Below, in pieces: positions 29,156-39,554 of a DNA stretch of 64,000 bases. Position 1 is the stretch's first letter. Each line of letters opens with the position of its first letter. Source of the DNA: Methyloprofundus sp. (GTDB lineage Bacteria > Pseudomonadota > Gammaproteobacteria > Methylococcales > Methylomonadaceae); the NCBI GenBank assembly GCA_014859465.1, contig JACUUF010000001.1, forward strand, positions 1-64,000. The letters run 5' to 3'. The position numbers and the translations under genes were made by a program. The notes beneath the pieces are model-generated. The model was not told the origin of the DNA. It saw nothing but the letters and a program-made list of their open reading frames with translations, and did not search any database.

Positions 29156-29788
29156 ATGATTATTGATGAAAAAGATGTGCTTGCTTCTTTAAAGCAAATT
29201 GAGCTTACGGTTAGGAATCAATTTAAAAATGATTCAAGTTACCCGTTTTTTATTGAGGCGGCCAAGTGGATTGAGGAAGAGTGGCTAAATAAAGAGTATT
29301 ATTTCCCTGAAATTCAATCTACCAGCAAGGGGCTTAGGGTTAACCCTAAAGCAACCGGTATCCCGCTTTATTTAAAGGTATCCAGTTATGAGGACTTTAT
29401 GCAATCCTATTCTGGTCGAGTGGGTGCTTATGAAGAATCGGGCTCAATAAATGGCGGGTATGCGTTCACTTATTTAGATGAGTTTAAGAAGTTCTCTTTT
29501 GACTTTTTAATCAAAGTTCTTGAGGATATTTGCGCGTCATCGGATTTGCTTATTTCGGATAAAGAAGGTCGAATGACCCCTATTTATAAAATGATTTTAT
29601 CTAAAGAGCTTTTTGAAGATGATGACCCAATGGTTTCTCAGGCGGCCAGAGAGTTGTATTCAGTCTTATTTAGCCAGGAACTTTCCGTTTTAACGCAGTT
29701 TTATCCATCTGAAGACGTGCTGGGTGAATACTCTAATGAATATGTTTTTAAGGGTTTGACCGTGAATTATTTACTTGGTGCCGCCTAA
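29156..29788 (+). CDS. Unknown protein directly downstream of the IscB insertion
   Basis: 210-aa ORF starting ~6 bp after the IscB element's right end. Confidence 0.6.
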   Translation: MIIDEKDVLASLKQIELTVRNQFKNDSSYPFFIEAAKWIEEEWLNKEYYFPEIQSTSKGLRVNPKATGIPLYLKVSSYEDFMQSYSGRVGAYEESGSINGGYAFTYLDEFKKFSFDFLIKVLEDICASSDLLISDKEGRMTPIYKMILSKELFEDDDPMVSQAARELYSVLFSQELSVLTQFYPSEDVLGEYSNEYVFKGLTVNYLLGAA

Positions 29789-29868
29789 ATCAAATGTCTG
29801 GGTTGGACTTTTGGCTGATTCTATCATGATATAATGGTAGAAAATATTAGTAATTAAGGGAGAATTTC

Positions 29869-30351
29869 ATGAGTATTGTTGGTGGCTTCGCGGCAATGGC
29901 CGGCATTGATATTACGAGCGCAACTCAAGAAGAAGTGCGTGAGGCTTTTCATCAAGGACGCCGTGATGGCTATTCTGAAGGCTGGAATGCGCGGGATTTG
30001 GATTACCAGAATTTGGAATATAAGTATCAGGAAATCTCGAGTCGGCTTGATATGGTCAGGCAGGATTTAAGAGCTTATGAAAACCTATATAAACGCTGTC
30101 AGAAGCGTTATGATCTTTTAGCTAAGGCGGATGAAGCTACTGTTGACGCGGTCAATAATCGCGTTGAAAAAGGGGATAAGGTTTTACAGGTAGTCGGTGA
30201 AATGGGTCAATCAGAGAACTTAACCACAACCTGGAAAGAAAATCATCCAGAGGATTGGCAGGATGAAGATACCTTGGTTCTTGATACTGATTTTGATAGC
30301 TTGGCTGGCCAGAGAAACTCTGCATTAGAGGAGAAGAACAATGTCGAATAA
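29869..30351 (+). CDS. Unknown protein, coiled-coil-like
   Basis: 160-aa ORF with a promoter-like TGATATAAT upstream. Confidence 0.6.
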   Translation: MSIVGGFAAMAGIDITSATQEEVREAFHQGRRDGYSEGWNARDLDYQNLEYKYQEISSRLDMVRQDLRAYENLYKRCQKRYDLLAKADEATVDAVNNRVEKGDKVLQVVGEMGQSENLTTTWKENHPEDWQDEDTLVLDTDFDSLAGQRNSALEEKNNVE

Positions 30352-31414
30352 AATTGGCAAGGATACTGACGGTCAAGTCGTCATCAACTCCCTAAAAGAT
30401 TGTAAAAACTGCGATAATTTAGTTGAGTATTTAAAATCGAAGCATGGTGAACCGAATGACATTAAAGATAGGTATATCCATCTGAATGCCGAGCTTGAAG
30501 CGCTTAAATCTGAAATGGATAAAGAGGCCTTTGAACAATGGCGGAAAGAGCATCAAGCGATGATTGATGAGTTTAAGGAACGCTACCCATTAAAGGTGTC
30601 TAACGCAGTTGATCAACAGGCTCAGCCTTCAGCTCAAAGACAGGAACAGCCGTTAAAAGCCGAAGATATGCCGGGGCCAACTTATACAGCGGGTGGCATG
30701 GCTGTAAAACTGGTTAGCGGTGCGGTCTCTGGTTCCTTGAAAGGTGTGTTAAATACAAGTAAAGCTGTGGCTAAGCCTTTCTTAAATGGGGCGGTTGTGG
30801 CTAGTGATAAAGCGGCTTGCCAGCTTGAGAAGATGGCCAAGCATTCTAAAGAGCAGTGTTTTTCTAAGCGTTGCCAGGCTATGCCGGAAAGTTTTCAAGC
30901 AGCTCAATTAAAGGCTTCCAATAGACTTAATTCTCTAGTTGAGTCAATGGGAAGTACTGAAACGTCAAGACAGGCTTGGCTTAAAAATGCAAATGGCGAA
31001 TACGATGCCGTTAACGTCTCTCATATAAAGGGCTGTTTTAGTGACATGATTCATGCTCAAAACAAGGTTTACAGTGAGGGCGTTCGGCTAAAGAAAATGT
31101 ATGATGCTGACCCAGATCTTTTTCTTTCTAATCCAAAGAATGAGGCTTCAATGAAAGCTGTCATTGGTTTCTCTAAGAAAGAGAGTTTTCCTCTTGATGA
31201 TATAAAGAAAAACCTTCTTGATGTTTTTGTGGATGAAAAAGATAAGAAATTTATTGAAACCGCACTTAATGATGTTGAAAAAGAGTTCGGTGGCAAGGCC
31301 GGAAAGATTCAAGAGGCTTTAGATGAAATGCGTGTCTTTTTTGAAAAGCTTTTGGCATTGTTTAAATACAAGAATTTATCGAGTGAGCAAGAAAGCGGGA
31401 TGACCCAATCTTAA
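30341..31414 (+). CDS. Unknown protein
   Basis: 357-aa ORF overlapping upstream stop. Confidence 0.6.
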   Translation: MSNKIGKDTDGQVVINSLKDCKNCDNLVEYLKSKHGEPNDIKDRYIHLNAELEALKSEMDKEAFEQWRKEHQAMIDEFKERYPLKVSNAVDQQAQPSAQRQEQPLKAEDMPGPTYTAGGMAVKLVSGAVSGSLKGVLNTSKAVAKPFLNGAVVASDKAACQLEKMAKHSKEQCFSKRCQAMPESFQAAQLKASNRLNSLVESMGSTETSRQAWLKNANGEYDAVNVSHIKGCFSDMIHAQNKVYSEGVRLKKMYDADPDLFLSNPKNEASMKAVIGFSKKESFPLDDIKKNLLDVFVDEKDKKFIETALNDVEKEFGGKAGKIQEALDEMRVFFEKLLALFKYKNLSSEQESGMTQS

Positions 31415-31455
31415 TTAAGTGGGTATAGGTACTATATAATATAGGTTGTAAATTA

Positions 31456-32103
31456 ATGTTTGGATTTTCTCGAAAAAAGAAAAAAAGTCAAAGCGAAGTA
31501 CTTGATAGGCAAGAAGACTCTAATGAGTCTAAAGCCTTGTTTTCTGAGAATCGATCGGGTTCTCCGGAAGATAAGAAAGGCTGGTTTTTGCCAAAAGTAT
31601 CGGTGAAAGATTCGATTAAAAAGCGTTTAGTTAATCGTCCAGATATTGGTACCGGTCGCTCAATTTCTCGATTAAAAGGGATTTTTACCCAGCGAAAAGA
31701 GATTGATGAAATTTATGATGAGTTTCAAAAGGTAGGCTATAACTTTGTCTTCTTACTGTTTTCATGGTCGATTTTGACCGAAAAAGAAGCGGAAGAGGTT
31801 ATTGATAACCCTGATAAGAAAACGCCGATGGTGAATAGGAAGATTCAAGAGTCTTTAAGCATGCTTAAAGAGCTGAAACTGTACTCTTTAATCTCTCTAA
31901 TAATCCTGTCTCTATTGTTAATAGTGCCGCACTTTTTTATCACAATAAATACCATTTATCATTTGCCGGTTTTTCTGATTTCTGTGGCTTTTTTAAGTGC
32001 GCTATTGATTAAGTATCTTAGTTATCGTTGGCGTGAAAATATTTTAGTAAACAGGCGTTTTTTACCGTTCTTTACCTGGTTGTTAGGAAAGAAAGAGGCT
32101 TAA
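31456..32103 (+). CDS. IcmV/TraX(IncI)-like membrane protein
   Basis: Two TM helices, immediately upstream of the DotA-like gene, as icmV/traX. Confidence 0.55.
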   Translation: MFGFSRKKKKSQSEVLDRQEDSNESKALFSENRSGSPEDKKGWFLPKVSVKDSIKKRLVNRPDIGTGRSISRLKGIFTQRKEIDEIYDEFQKVGYNFVFLLFSWSILTEKEAEEVIDNPDKKTPMVNRKIQESLSMLKELKLYSLISLIILSLLLIVPHFFITINTIYHLPVFLISVAFLSALLIKYLSYRWRENILVNRRFLPFFTWLLGKKEA

Positions 32104-32115
32104 AAGGAATAAGTT

Positions 32116-34947
32116 ATGGCTGAACCATCAGAAGAACAAGTTAACACGTTAGCACAGCATCTCCCTAGCTTAGATGTCAATGAACGCGATTTCTCAATGA
32201 TGTTGCTTGAGAATCTGTATGGCAGCTCCTGGACAGAAAATATTGGCCAAGCCTCTTCTATTCAGCATCAGTCGTTGTTTTCGATGTTCTCGACATTTAA
32301 CTCTCTGGTTCTTTCGGCTGTGGCGTTTATTGTTCTTTATGCGGCTGTAATGGGTGTATTGGGTGCCGGTACGACAGGTACGCCTTTTGGTAAAAAAATG
32401 TCTTTATTCTGGACACCACTTCGTTTGGCCACCTCGATCGGCCTTTTGGCGCCCATGCCATTCGCAGGGGGTTTGGCCGTTATTCAGGTTATTATTCTCT
32501 CAGCCGTATTAGCTTCTATTAATATTGCCAATAAAATGAATTCGACTTTTTATGAGTTTATGTCAAGCTCACTTGTTTATGAAAGTGGCTCGACAGATAC
32601 TAACTCAGGACTGCCCATTGGGGCTATTTCGGCCATAAAAGAAGTTCAGGGAGATAATTTTAAAGATAATATCATTCTTGCTTCTGTTTATTCGGGCGCC
32701 TTGAGAGGTTATGTTGATGCAATGTCTGAAGCTGGGGAGGCGACCGCTTTGGAAAATGCGGGTATTGAAGCTATTCCTTATGATCGATTTATTATGCTTG
32801 AGGTTGAGGAGCCAGGCTGGGTGGCTCAAGGCTTGGATTATATAGGGTTTGGCGATGAAAAAGACAATATTCAAAAAGTGACGATTAACTTTTATCCATT
32901 TAAAGCTAGTCAGAAATTACCTTGGTATAGCTGGAAGATCGGCTGGTTTGATGGGGTAGGGGTTCAACAAGATAGTGTTCAAGATGTTCTATCCTCTACC
33001 TTTAGCTACTCATGCCCAATTGGTGTGGGAAATACTTCGGCTTATTTTTTCCAGGAAGATGAAAACTTCGTAGCCTCAGTCGCTGAGCCTGACAATATGT
33101 GTCAAGAAATCGAGGCTATGCTGTTGAATGGTGGGGCGGCCAATGGCTTGGGCAGTCTTGCTTTACTGGGTGAGGAATTTGGTCGTTTATTTTATCAGAA
33201 TCAAAAGGCATCCGGTGAAGAGGGGTCTTCGCTACCGGAGAATCCGTTAGATGCTGATCAGATATCAAGTTCGTCTCAAATGATTGATGTTGTTTTGGAC
33301 ATAGTTACAGAAGGTATGTCTGATTACTTTATGCTAACAAAAGCAGCGGAAGTTAACCGTGATTTTGCAGGGATTGCGAAAGAGGCTGGCTGGCTTATGG
33401 CTGGAACATTCTATATGACCAGAGCTAAGCTTATGAGAGATATTGAGCAAAACTTTAAGCTGAATTCTGAGGCTGTTATCCATGATAATGACGACCTTTA
33501 TGTATTAATGGGCGAAAGATCAGAAACGCTTTATGATGGCTTGAAGAATATTTCTGAAACAGTGATGAAGTCGACCATTAATCCTGACACTATGAGCTTT
33601 AGAGGTTTAACTGAGCGTGCATCAGGAAGTCTTCTCGAGATAAATAGTGGAGGAAATGAACTAAGTAAAGGTATTGGTTCTTTGGTAGGTTGGATTGTAA
33701 CCAAGGCAAACCCGGTTACTTTAATGAGTGATACGGACCCTATTAGAGCGCTTCAAAATACAGGGCGAACCTATCTGACTGTTGGGATTACTGGGGTTGT
33801 GATGGGGTATGGTATTTACAAAGGCTTTTCAGGATGGGGTAAGGGCAAATCTGAAGATGGTAAAGCTGAAGAGTCTGGCGAGCGTAGAGGGTTCTTTAAG
33901 TCTCTAACGGCTTCAATAGGTTATATGATCATGGGTTACTTTTTATTGATCATTTTTCTGGTAGGCGCCTTGCTTCTGGGTATGATGATCTCTGCCTTGA
34001 TTTATGTTTTCTACATTCCTCTTATTCCAACGCTTATGTGGTTGTCTGGAGTTATTAACTGGGCTATTTTCACAATGGAAGCGATGATAGCCGGTCCTAT
34101 TTGGGCAGCGGCGCATGCGGCACCAGAAGGTGAAGGGATTGCTGGTCAGCATGCCAAGCAGGGTTATGTATTGTTGCTTCAAATACTGCTAAGGCCAAGT
34201 CTTTTACTGCTTGGACTATTCCTTGGGTATGCCTTCTTAAAAATACTGGGCATTTTAATTGGTGCCTTGTTGATTCCTTCCATTATGGTTAACTCAATGG
34301 CTGGTGCATCTGAGACTGAATACTCAGGGATTGGAATGAGGTTTTTAGGTGGTTTGTCGGATTTGGCTTTGGCACCGCTTTATGTCTTGGCCGGCATCAT
34401 TATTATTACCGTGGTGGCCGTAACTTATATTCATCGAGTGTTTGATATGACGTTCTCGTTTGCAGATAACGTTATGCGCTGGGCAGGGCATGGCTCTGGT
34501 GGGCTTGGTGAGAAAGACGATATGGGTCGATTCCAGCAGGCGGCAGCTGGCGCGGCCGGTGCGGCGCTTGGTAGTCAGGTAAGTCGATTCACGAGCGGAA
34601 GCATGGCAAGTACAATGAAAAGCTTGGCTTCGAAGTTGGCAGGATCTGGAACTTCCCAACAAATGGGGGATTCGGGCAGTTCGGGTGGCGACAAGAAAGG
34701 TAAAGGTGATGGTGGTAACGGTTCAGGTCCTGATAGGGATCCAACACCAACTCCAGTCGGAGGTGGTCCAGGCAGCTCAGGCTCTGGAGAAGGTGAAGGC
34801 GACAGTGGTAGCGACTCTCCTGAGGCAGCAGGCGGTGGTGATAAAAAGCCTGAGCCAAAGCTTGCCCCTGATGCAAAGCCAGGCCTAGCTTCTCCCGTCA
34901 GAGATTCTCCAGCAAAGCAGCGGTTCAATAAAGACAAGAGATCTTAA
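32116..34947 (+). CDS. dotA: DotA/TraY-like polytopic membrane protein
   Basis: 943 aa; many TM helices, GTPFGKKMSLFWTPLRLATSIGLLAPMPFAGGLAVIQVI typical of DotA/TraY; Gly/Ser/Asp-rich tail. Confidence 0.85.
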   Translation: MAEPSEEQVNTLAQHLPSLDVNERDFSMMLLENLYGSSWTENIGQASSIQHQSLFSMFSTFNSLVLSAVAFIVLYAAVMGVLGAGTTGTPFGKKMSLFWTPLRLATSIGLLAPMPFAGGLAVIQVIILSAVLASINIANKMNSTFYEFMSSSLVYESGSTDTNSGLPIGAISAIKEVQGDNFKDNIILASVYSGALRGYVDAMSEAGEATALENAGIEAIPYDRFIMLEVEEPGWVAQGLDYIGFGDEKDNIQKVTINFYPFKASQKLPWYSWKIGWFDGVGVQQDSVQDVLSSTFSYSCPIGVGNTSAYFFQEDENFVASVAEPDNMCQEIEAMLLNGGAANGLGSLALLGEEFGRLFYQNQKASGEEGSSLPENPLDADQISSSSQMIDVVLDIVTEGMSDYFMLTKAAEVNRDFAGIAKEAGWLMAGTFYMTRAKLMRDIEQNFKLNSEAVIHDNDDLYVLMGERSETLYDGLKNISETVMKSTINPDTMSFRGLTERASGSLLEINSGGNELSKGIGSLVGWIVTKANPVTLMSDTDPIRALQNTGRTYLTVGITGVVMGYGIYKGFSGWGKGKSEDGKAEESGERRGFFKSLTASIGYMIMGYFLLIIFLVGALLLGMMISALIYVFYIPLIPTLMWLSGVINWAIFTMEAMIAGPIWAAAHAAPEGEGIAGQHAKQGYVLLLQILLRPSLLLLGLFLGYAFLKILGILIGALLIPSIMVNSMAGASETEYSGIGMRFLGGLSDLALAPLYVLAGIIIITVVAVTYIHRVFDMTFSFADNVMRWAGHGSGGLGEKDDMGRFQQAAAGAAGAALGSQVSRFTSGSMASTMKSLASKLAGSGTSQQMGDSGSSGGDKKGKGDGGNGSGPDRDPTPTPVGGGPGSSGSGEGEGDSGSDSPEAAGGGDKKPEPKLAPDAKPGLASPVRDSPAKQRFNKDKRS

Positions 34948-34973
34948 CTTGACCAATAATTAGAATGTCATTA

Positions 34974-34997
34974 ACCGGCCATTGGCCGGTTTTTTTG
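34974..34997 (+). terminator. Rho-independent-like terminator after dotA
   Basis: ACCGGCCATTGGCCGGTTTTTTTG. Confidence 0.85.
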
Positions 34998-35020
34998 TGC
35001 ATTATAAAGCCATTTCATTT

Positions 35021-35137
35021 ATTGACAAGGTAACGCAACAGAATGCCGCCCTGGTAGAGGAAAATACTTCTGCTGCGGAAAGCATGTCGAGCCAGGCAAA
35101 AATTCTTGAGGATGATATGGCCTTTTTTAAGACTTAA
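35021..35137 (+). pseudogene. 3' remnant of a methyl-accepting chemotaxis protein gene
   Basis: Frame reads [38 protein letters not shown], an MCP C-terminus, with no upstream ORF. Confidence 0.8.
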
Positions 35138-35160
35138 GCATAGTCATTTAACAGCGTGTA

Positions 35161-35194
35161 AAAGGCCGGCATTTTTTTATGTCGGCCTTTTTAT
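35161..35194 (+). terminator. Rho-independent-like terminator
   Basis: AAAGGCCGGCATTTTTTTATGTCGGCCTTTTTATT. Confidence 0.75.
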
Positions 35195-35245
35195 TTGATA
35201 TACAATAAGGCATAATATGCACTAACCATATAAAAGAGATCTAGA

Positions 35246-35306
35246 GGGATGCCAACAGTCCCGGGCTTAAGCTAGTAATAACTAAACCCCGTGGTCTCTC
35301 GCGCTT
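35246..35306 (+). mobile_element. Minimal internally deleted derivative of the IscB element (left end joined to right end)
   Basis: GGGATGCCAACAGTCCCGGGCTTAAGC...ACTAAACCCCGTGGTCTCTCGCGCTT matches both termini of the 27441-29149 element. Confidence 0.8.
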
Positions 35307-35382
35307 CAGGATGAAGATTTATTTGAGATTAAGGTTGCGATTGTCAGAATTGATGATTTTCTGATTTAAAGGAGATTAGTTT

Positions 35383-35814
35383 GTGAGTGCACTAGGAAGA
35401 GATTTACTTAAAACGGTGGCTATTTTAGCTGTGTTTTCTTTTGCGGCTCCTGTAGTGGCGGGTAATCCATCACCTAAGAGCGTGGATGGTGCTAAAACAA
35501 TAGGTGCAAAGGAAACAAGGGCGCTTTGGTTAAAAGGAGTGGCTTTTATTGACCCTCGATCAAGTGCTGACTGGGATGCCGGAAGAATACCCGGTTCCCT
35601 TCATATGGAGAGAGGTAAGCCAGTTTATAGTGAGCAAACCGTTTTAGATTTTGTTAAATATAAAACAGCGCCAATTGTGTCTTACTGTAACGCAGAAAGT
35701 TGCCATCGTTCAGCAAAGCTTGCTCAGGACCTAGTTAAGTGGGGTTTTTCTGAAGTTTACTACTTTCGTGATGGGTATCCAGCTTGGCTGGAGACTGGAA
35801 GCCCTTTTGAATAA
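35383..35814 (+). CDS. Secreted rhodanese-domain protein
   Basis: Signal peptide; [21 protein letters not shown] and [39 protein letters not shown]. Confidence 0.85.
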   Translation: MSALGRDLLKTVAILAVFSFAAPVVAGNPSPKSVDGAKTIGAKETRALWLKGVAFIDPRSSADWDAGRIPGSLHMERGKPVYSEQTVLDFVKYKTAPIVSYCNAESCHRSAKLAQDLVKWGFSEVYYFRDGYPAWLETGSPFE

Positions 35815-35837
35815 TTATTAAGCAAGCAGGAATAATC

Positions 35838-38183
35838 ATGTTAAAAAGTCTGAAGAATCAATTGGCGTTTTTTAGCGTAGGCGCGGTACTCGTTACGGCT
35901 GGAATCTTTTACGTTGTTGATACGTTGCAACAAGCAAAGTCTGACCAGGCTATTTATGAAGAGAGAGCTATCGCCCAATCCTCCCTAATTGGGCGAATGA
36001 GCTTTAATAGTACTTTAAGGCTGCAAGAGAACCTTACTCAGGCCACAAGGAATGAAACTCTTTTATCGGCGATTGTATTAAAAGATATTGAAACAATTCG
36101 AAAGCATATCTTTACTTATGAAAACCGTTTAACAGCAAGTAATATTGTTTCTGAAATTAGAGTTACAGATAAGGAAGGTAGAATTCTCTACTCAAGAGAT
36201 AAAAGTGAAATTGGCCAGCTAATTGGCCTGGGGATTGTTTCTGAGGCTGCAAGCGAGACCTTGATTAAGTCAGGATATGAGACCTATAAAGGGAAACTGG
36301 AAAACCACCTAAGCTTTCCATTGACTGAGAGGGGTCGAGTAATTGGGGTTCTTCACTTCTCACTTGATAGTGAGATGATGTTTTACCGCCTTGATAAATT
36401 AACAAATTCGGATCACTGGGTGATCGTTGATAACAAGGGAGAGACAATTGCCAGTGCGAATGGATCACTGAAAGGCCTGATTGAGAAGATTGATCTTGAT
36501 CATAGGGACTTGGGCATGGAGACTTTTAAGATAGATGGTCGCATCTATTCTTCTGTATCCTCTTCTTTAAAGGACTACAAAGGTCAAGGGTTTTCAACTC
36601 TTACTACTTTTACCGATATTACAGATTCTTTTAATTCTGACAGGTTGGTTGAGTGGATGACATGGAGTGCCATTGTTATTTGGCTGCTTATAGTTGCAGT
36701 AGCTATTTTCTTTTTCTTAGGCCGCAAGCTTCGTCCTTTGAATGATATGAAAGAGATTGCCGGCTATATTAAAAATAACGGCGACCTGACTAAGCGAATT
36801 ACTGTGATTGGCAATAATGAGATTGCTCAGTCAGCCAATGCTATTAATGACATTTTATCCATTGTGGATAGCTTAGTTCGCGACTCTAATAATTTGCTTT
36901 CTGAGATAGGTAAAGGAAATTTTGAGATTAATCACTTAAAGCTTGATCCCGCTAAGTATCAAGGTGACATGAAATCTTTTTCAACTGGATTGAATGATTC
37001 GGTTGAGTCTGTTCGCTTTACGATGAGTGAATTAGAATCGATTGCCAAAGAGCTTAATGAAGGTCGTTTTGATGCGAAAATGAGTAACGAAGTTCAGGGT
37101 ACGATTCGACAAACAATGGATGGTCTTGCGTCTAGCTTATCCTCTATCGTGGGTGAGGTTAACTTGGTCATGAAAGGGGTTCAGGTTTCGGATTTTTCTA
37201 GAAAAGTCGATGTTGAAGCGAAAGGTGATCTGGGATTATTGGTAAGTTCTATCAATTCATCAATTGAAAATCTTTCAACCGGTTTTAATGACATTGTTAA
37301 TGCATCTAAAAGAATGGCGAAAGGGGATTTTACAAAAGGTATTGATGCAGATTATCAGTACTCAATGGGTGAAGCGAAAAATTCGATTAACCAGTCCATG
37401 ACTGATTTAAGCTATACGATGCGCCAAGTTATTGAATCAACGTCGGATATTAAACGCGCTATTAATGACGTGGCCAGTGGGACGGATTCATTAAATGACC
37501 GTACTCAGCAGCAGGCGGCTTCACTTGAAGAAACTTCTTCAGCTATGGAGGAGACCTCGGCTCAGGTTCAAGCTAACGTGGATTCAACTTCTCAAGCGCT
37601 TTCTATTGCCCAGAGTGAAACGAAGATCTTGCAGGAAGCAAATCGGTCAATGAGTTTGACTCAAGAAGCGATGAAGGGGATTAAAGATACCTCAAGCCAA
37701 ATTCAAGAAATTACAAGCTTGATTGACTCGATCTCATTTCAGACCAACTTGCTTGCCTTGAATGCGGCAGTAGAAGCGGCACGCGCAGGCGATCATGGTC
37801 GTGGGTTTGCAGTGGTGGCTGGTGAAGTTCGCGCCTTGGCTGGCAAGTCAGCAGAAGCGGCCAAAGAGATCGGTGGACTGATTGAAAAGGCAGTGGAAGC
37901 TGTTGATGAAGGTGTGTTGAAAGTTGATGAGGTAAATGGTTACCTTGAGTCAGTTACGAGTGAAACTTATAAGTTAAGCGAAATAATTGAAAGCATCACG
38001 AGCGCTTCTGAACAGCAGTCACAAGGTATTAATGAGATTAATACGTCTGTATCTAATATCGATGGAATTACCCAGCAGAATGCGGCTCTGGTTGAACAGA
38101 CTCATGCGTCCGTTGAGCAAATGCAGCAAATTTCAAATGAACTTTCAGATTTAATGATCAAGTTTAAATTAAAAGAAATTTAG
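35838..38183 (+). CDS. Methyl-accepting chemotaxis protein
   Basis: Two TM regions, periplasmic sensor, HAMP, signalling tip [42 protein letters not shown]. Confidence 0.95.
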   Translation: MLKSLKNQLAFFSVGAVLVTAGIFYVVDTLQQAKSDQAIYEERAIAQSSLIGRMSFNSTLRLQENLTQATRNETLLSAIVLKDIETIRKHIFTYENRLTASNIVSEIRVTDKEGRILYSRDKSEIGQLIGLGIVSEAASETLIKSGYETYKGKLENHLSFPLTERGRVIGVLHFSLDSEMMFYRLDKLTNSDHWVIVDNKGETIASANGSLKGLIEKIDLDHRDLGMETFKIDGRIYSSVSSSLKDYKGQGFSTLTTFTDITDSFNSDRLVEWMTWSAIVIWLLIVAVAIFFFLGRKLRPLNDMKEIAGYIKNNGDLTKRITVIGNNEIAQSANAINDILSIVDSLVRDSNNLLSEIGKGNFEINHLKLDPAKYQGDMKSFSTGLNDSVESVRFTMSELESIAKELNEGRFDAKMSNEVQGTIRQTMDGLASSLSSIVGEVNLVMKGVQVSDFSRKVDVEAKGDLGLLVSSINSSIENLSTGFNDIVNASKRMAKGDFTKGIDADYQYSMGEAKNSINQSMTDLSYTMRQVIESTSDIKRAINDVASGTDSLNDRTQQQAASLEETSSAMEETSAQVQANVDSTSQALSIAQSETKILQEANRSMSLTQEAMKGIKDTSSQIQEITSLIDSISFQTNLLALNAAVEAARAGDHGRGFAVVAGEVRALAGKSAEAAKEIGGLIEKAVEAVDEGVLKVDEVNGYLESVTSETYKLSEIIESITSASEQQSQGINEINTSVSNIDGITQQNAALVEQTHASVEQMQQISNELSDLMIKFKLKEI

Positions 38184-38190
38184 CCATCAT

Positions 38191-38220
38191 TAAAAGACAG
38201 GATATGATCCTGTCTTTTAA
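38191..38220 (+). terminator. Rho-independent-like terminator after the MCP gene
   Basis: TAAAAGACAGGATATGATCCTGTCTTTTAA. Confidence 0.7.
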
Positions 38221-38239
38221 TATTTTTTGAGATTTTTTA

Positions 38240-38677
38240 ATGAATAAGCTAGTCGATACGGTAATTAAAAACTTGAAAGGGACAAGGCTTTCAAAAAGCA
38301 AGATTCAAGGAATAGGTTTGTTTTGCGAGCATGATATTGAAGGAGATTTTTTATTTGGCAAGCTTACTGGTCAGATATTAAGAGTTGAGGATTGTGCTCA
38401 GCTTAAAATGGCCTATGGCAAAACGACTTGTCGAGCCCCTTTTTCTCAATTTGAGTTTAATTCAAGCTCTATATCTGGAGAGGTCATGATTCGAGCTTTC
38501 AGGACTCATTTTGGCTATATTAATCATAGTAATCGACCGAACGTGTGCTTGAATTTAGAAACTCAAGAGGTTCTGTCTTTAAAAGATATTAATAAAGGGG
38601 AGGAGTTATTTATTGATTACAGATCTGATCCTGTTTTGAGTTGGTATTTTTCTGGTGAGGGTTGGCTTAATGGTTAG
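38240..38677 (+). CDS. SET-domain protein
   Basis: IQGIGLFCEHDIEGDFLFG...GYINHSNRPNVCLNLETQEVLSLKDINKGEELFIDY, including the NHSxxPN and GEELxxDY SET motifs. Confidence 0.8.
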   Translation: MNKLVDTVIKNLKGTRLSKSKIQGIGLFCEHDIEGDFLFGKLTGQILRVEDCAQLKMAYGKTTCRAPFSQFEFNSSSISGEVMIRAFRTHFGYINHSNRPNVCLNLETQEVLSLKDINKGEELFIDYRSDPVLSWYFSGEGWLNG

Positions 38678-39554
38678 ATTGACGAAATCTGAATTAAAAC
38701 AGCAGAGTGTTGATCGATACCTATCTACGAAAAGATTTCTTGGCGGTGTCGATATTCCGACCGTCCCCAAGGTTATAAATGATTTGCGTGATGTCTTTTC
38801 TAGAAAGTTCGTCAATATTTTAGATGTGGCAAGAATCATTGAGTCCAATAATGTGATTGCAGGCGAGTTTATACATGCGGTCAATAGTGGTCGCTTTTTT
38901 GACAAGCCCAAATGCAAGATCTCAAAGGTTAAAGACGGACTTATTCTTAGTGGTGGTGATAATCCTGAACTTGTTGACTTCATTACAACTCTTGCCATGA
39001 AGAACGCCTTTCCTGATGAGGTTAAAGACCCGTCTTTCCATGAGATGATGGAGTACTGTTCAGATGTCGCCTACCTTTGCAAAGAAATTTCTGATGAGAT
39101 GATTGAGATTGATAAGATTGAAGCTTATATTTTCGGGTTATTTGTTGACTGTGGTTATTTGTTATTAAACAAGAAGAACACAGCTTATTTTAATATTTTC
39201 ACTCGCTCAAGAACCCAGCCTAGACGTGCTTTGGATATGGAATATAAAATGGGTGCCGATCATGCCAGTGCTGGATTTTTGATGGCAAAAGAATGGAGTC
39301 TTCCAAACTGGATTCAGGGTGGAATTCTTTTTCATAATGTGGAGATGGGCAGAGATGGATCTGTTCTGAGCGAAAAGACTCAAGACATGGTTTCGGTTTA
39401 CTGGATTGCATCATATATATTAAATGAAATTAGCTATGGTGGATACATTACGCAAGAATATCGGGATGAATATAAGCGTCAAAGAGATAGGCTTGATTTA
39501 TCTGAGATTTTTTTATCGCAAGTTCGTAAAACATTTATTATTGACAAAGGTTGA
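38670..39554 (+). CDS. HDOD-domain signalling protein
   Basis: IPTVPKVINDLRDVF...VARIIESNNVIAGEFIHAVNSGRFF...GADHASAGFLMAKEWSLPNWI; probable start ATG 38670. Confidence 0.75.
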   Translation: MVRLTKSELKQQSVDRYLSTKRFLGGVDIPTVPKVINDLRDVFSRKFVNILDVARIIESNNVIAGEFIHAVNSGRFFDKPKCKISKVKDGLILSGGDNPELVDFITTLAMKNAFPDEVKDPSFHEMMEYCSDVAYLCKEISDEMIEIDKIEAYIFGLFVDCGYLLLNKKNTAYFNIFTRSRTQPRRALDMEYKMGADHASAGFLMAKEWSLPNWIQGGILFHNVEMGRDGSVLSEKTQDMVSVYWIASYILNEISYGGYITQEYRDEYKRQRDRLDLSEIFLSQVRKTFIIDKG

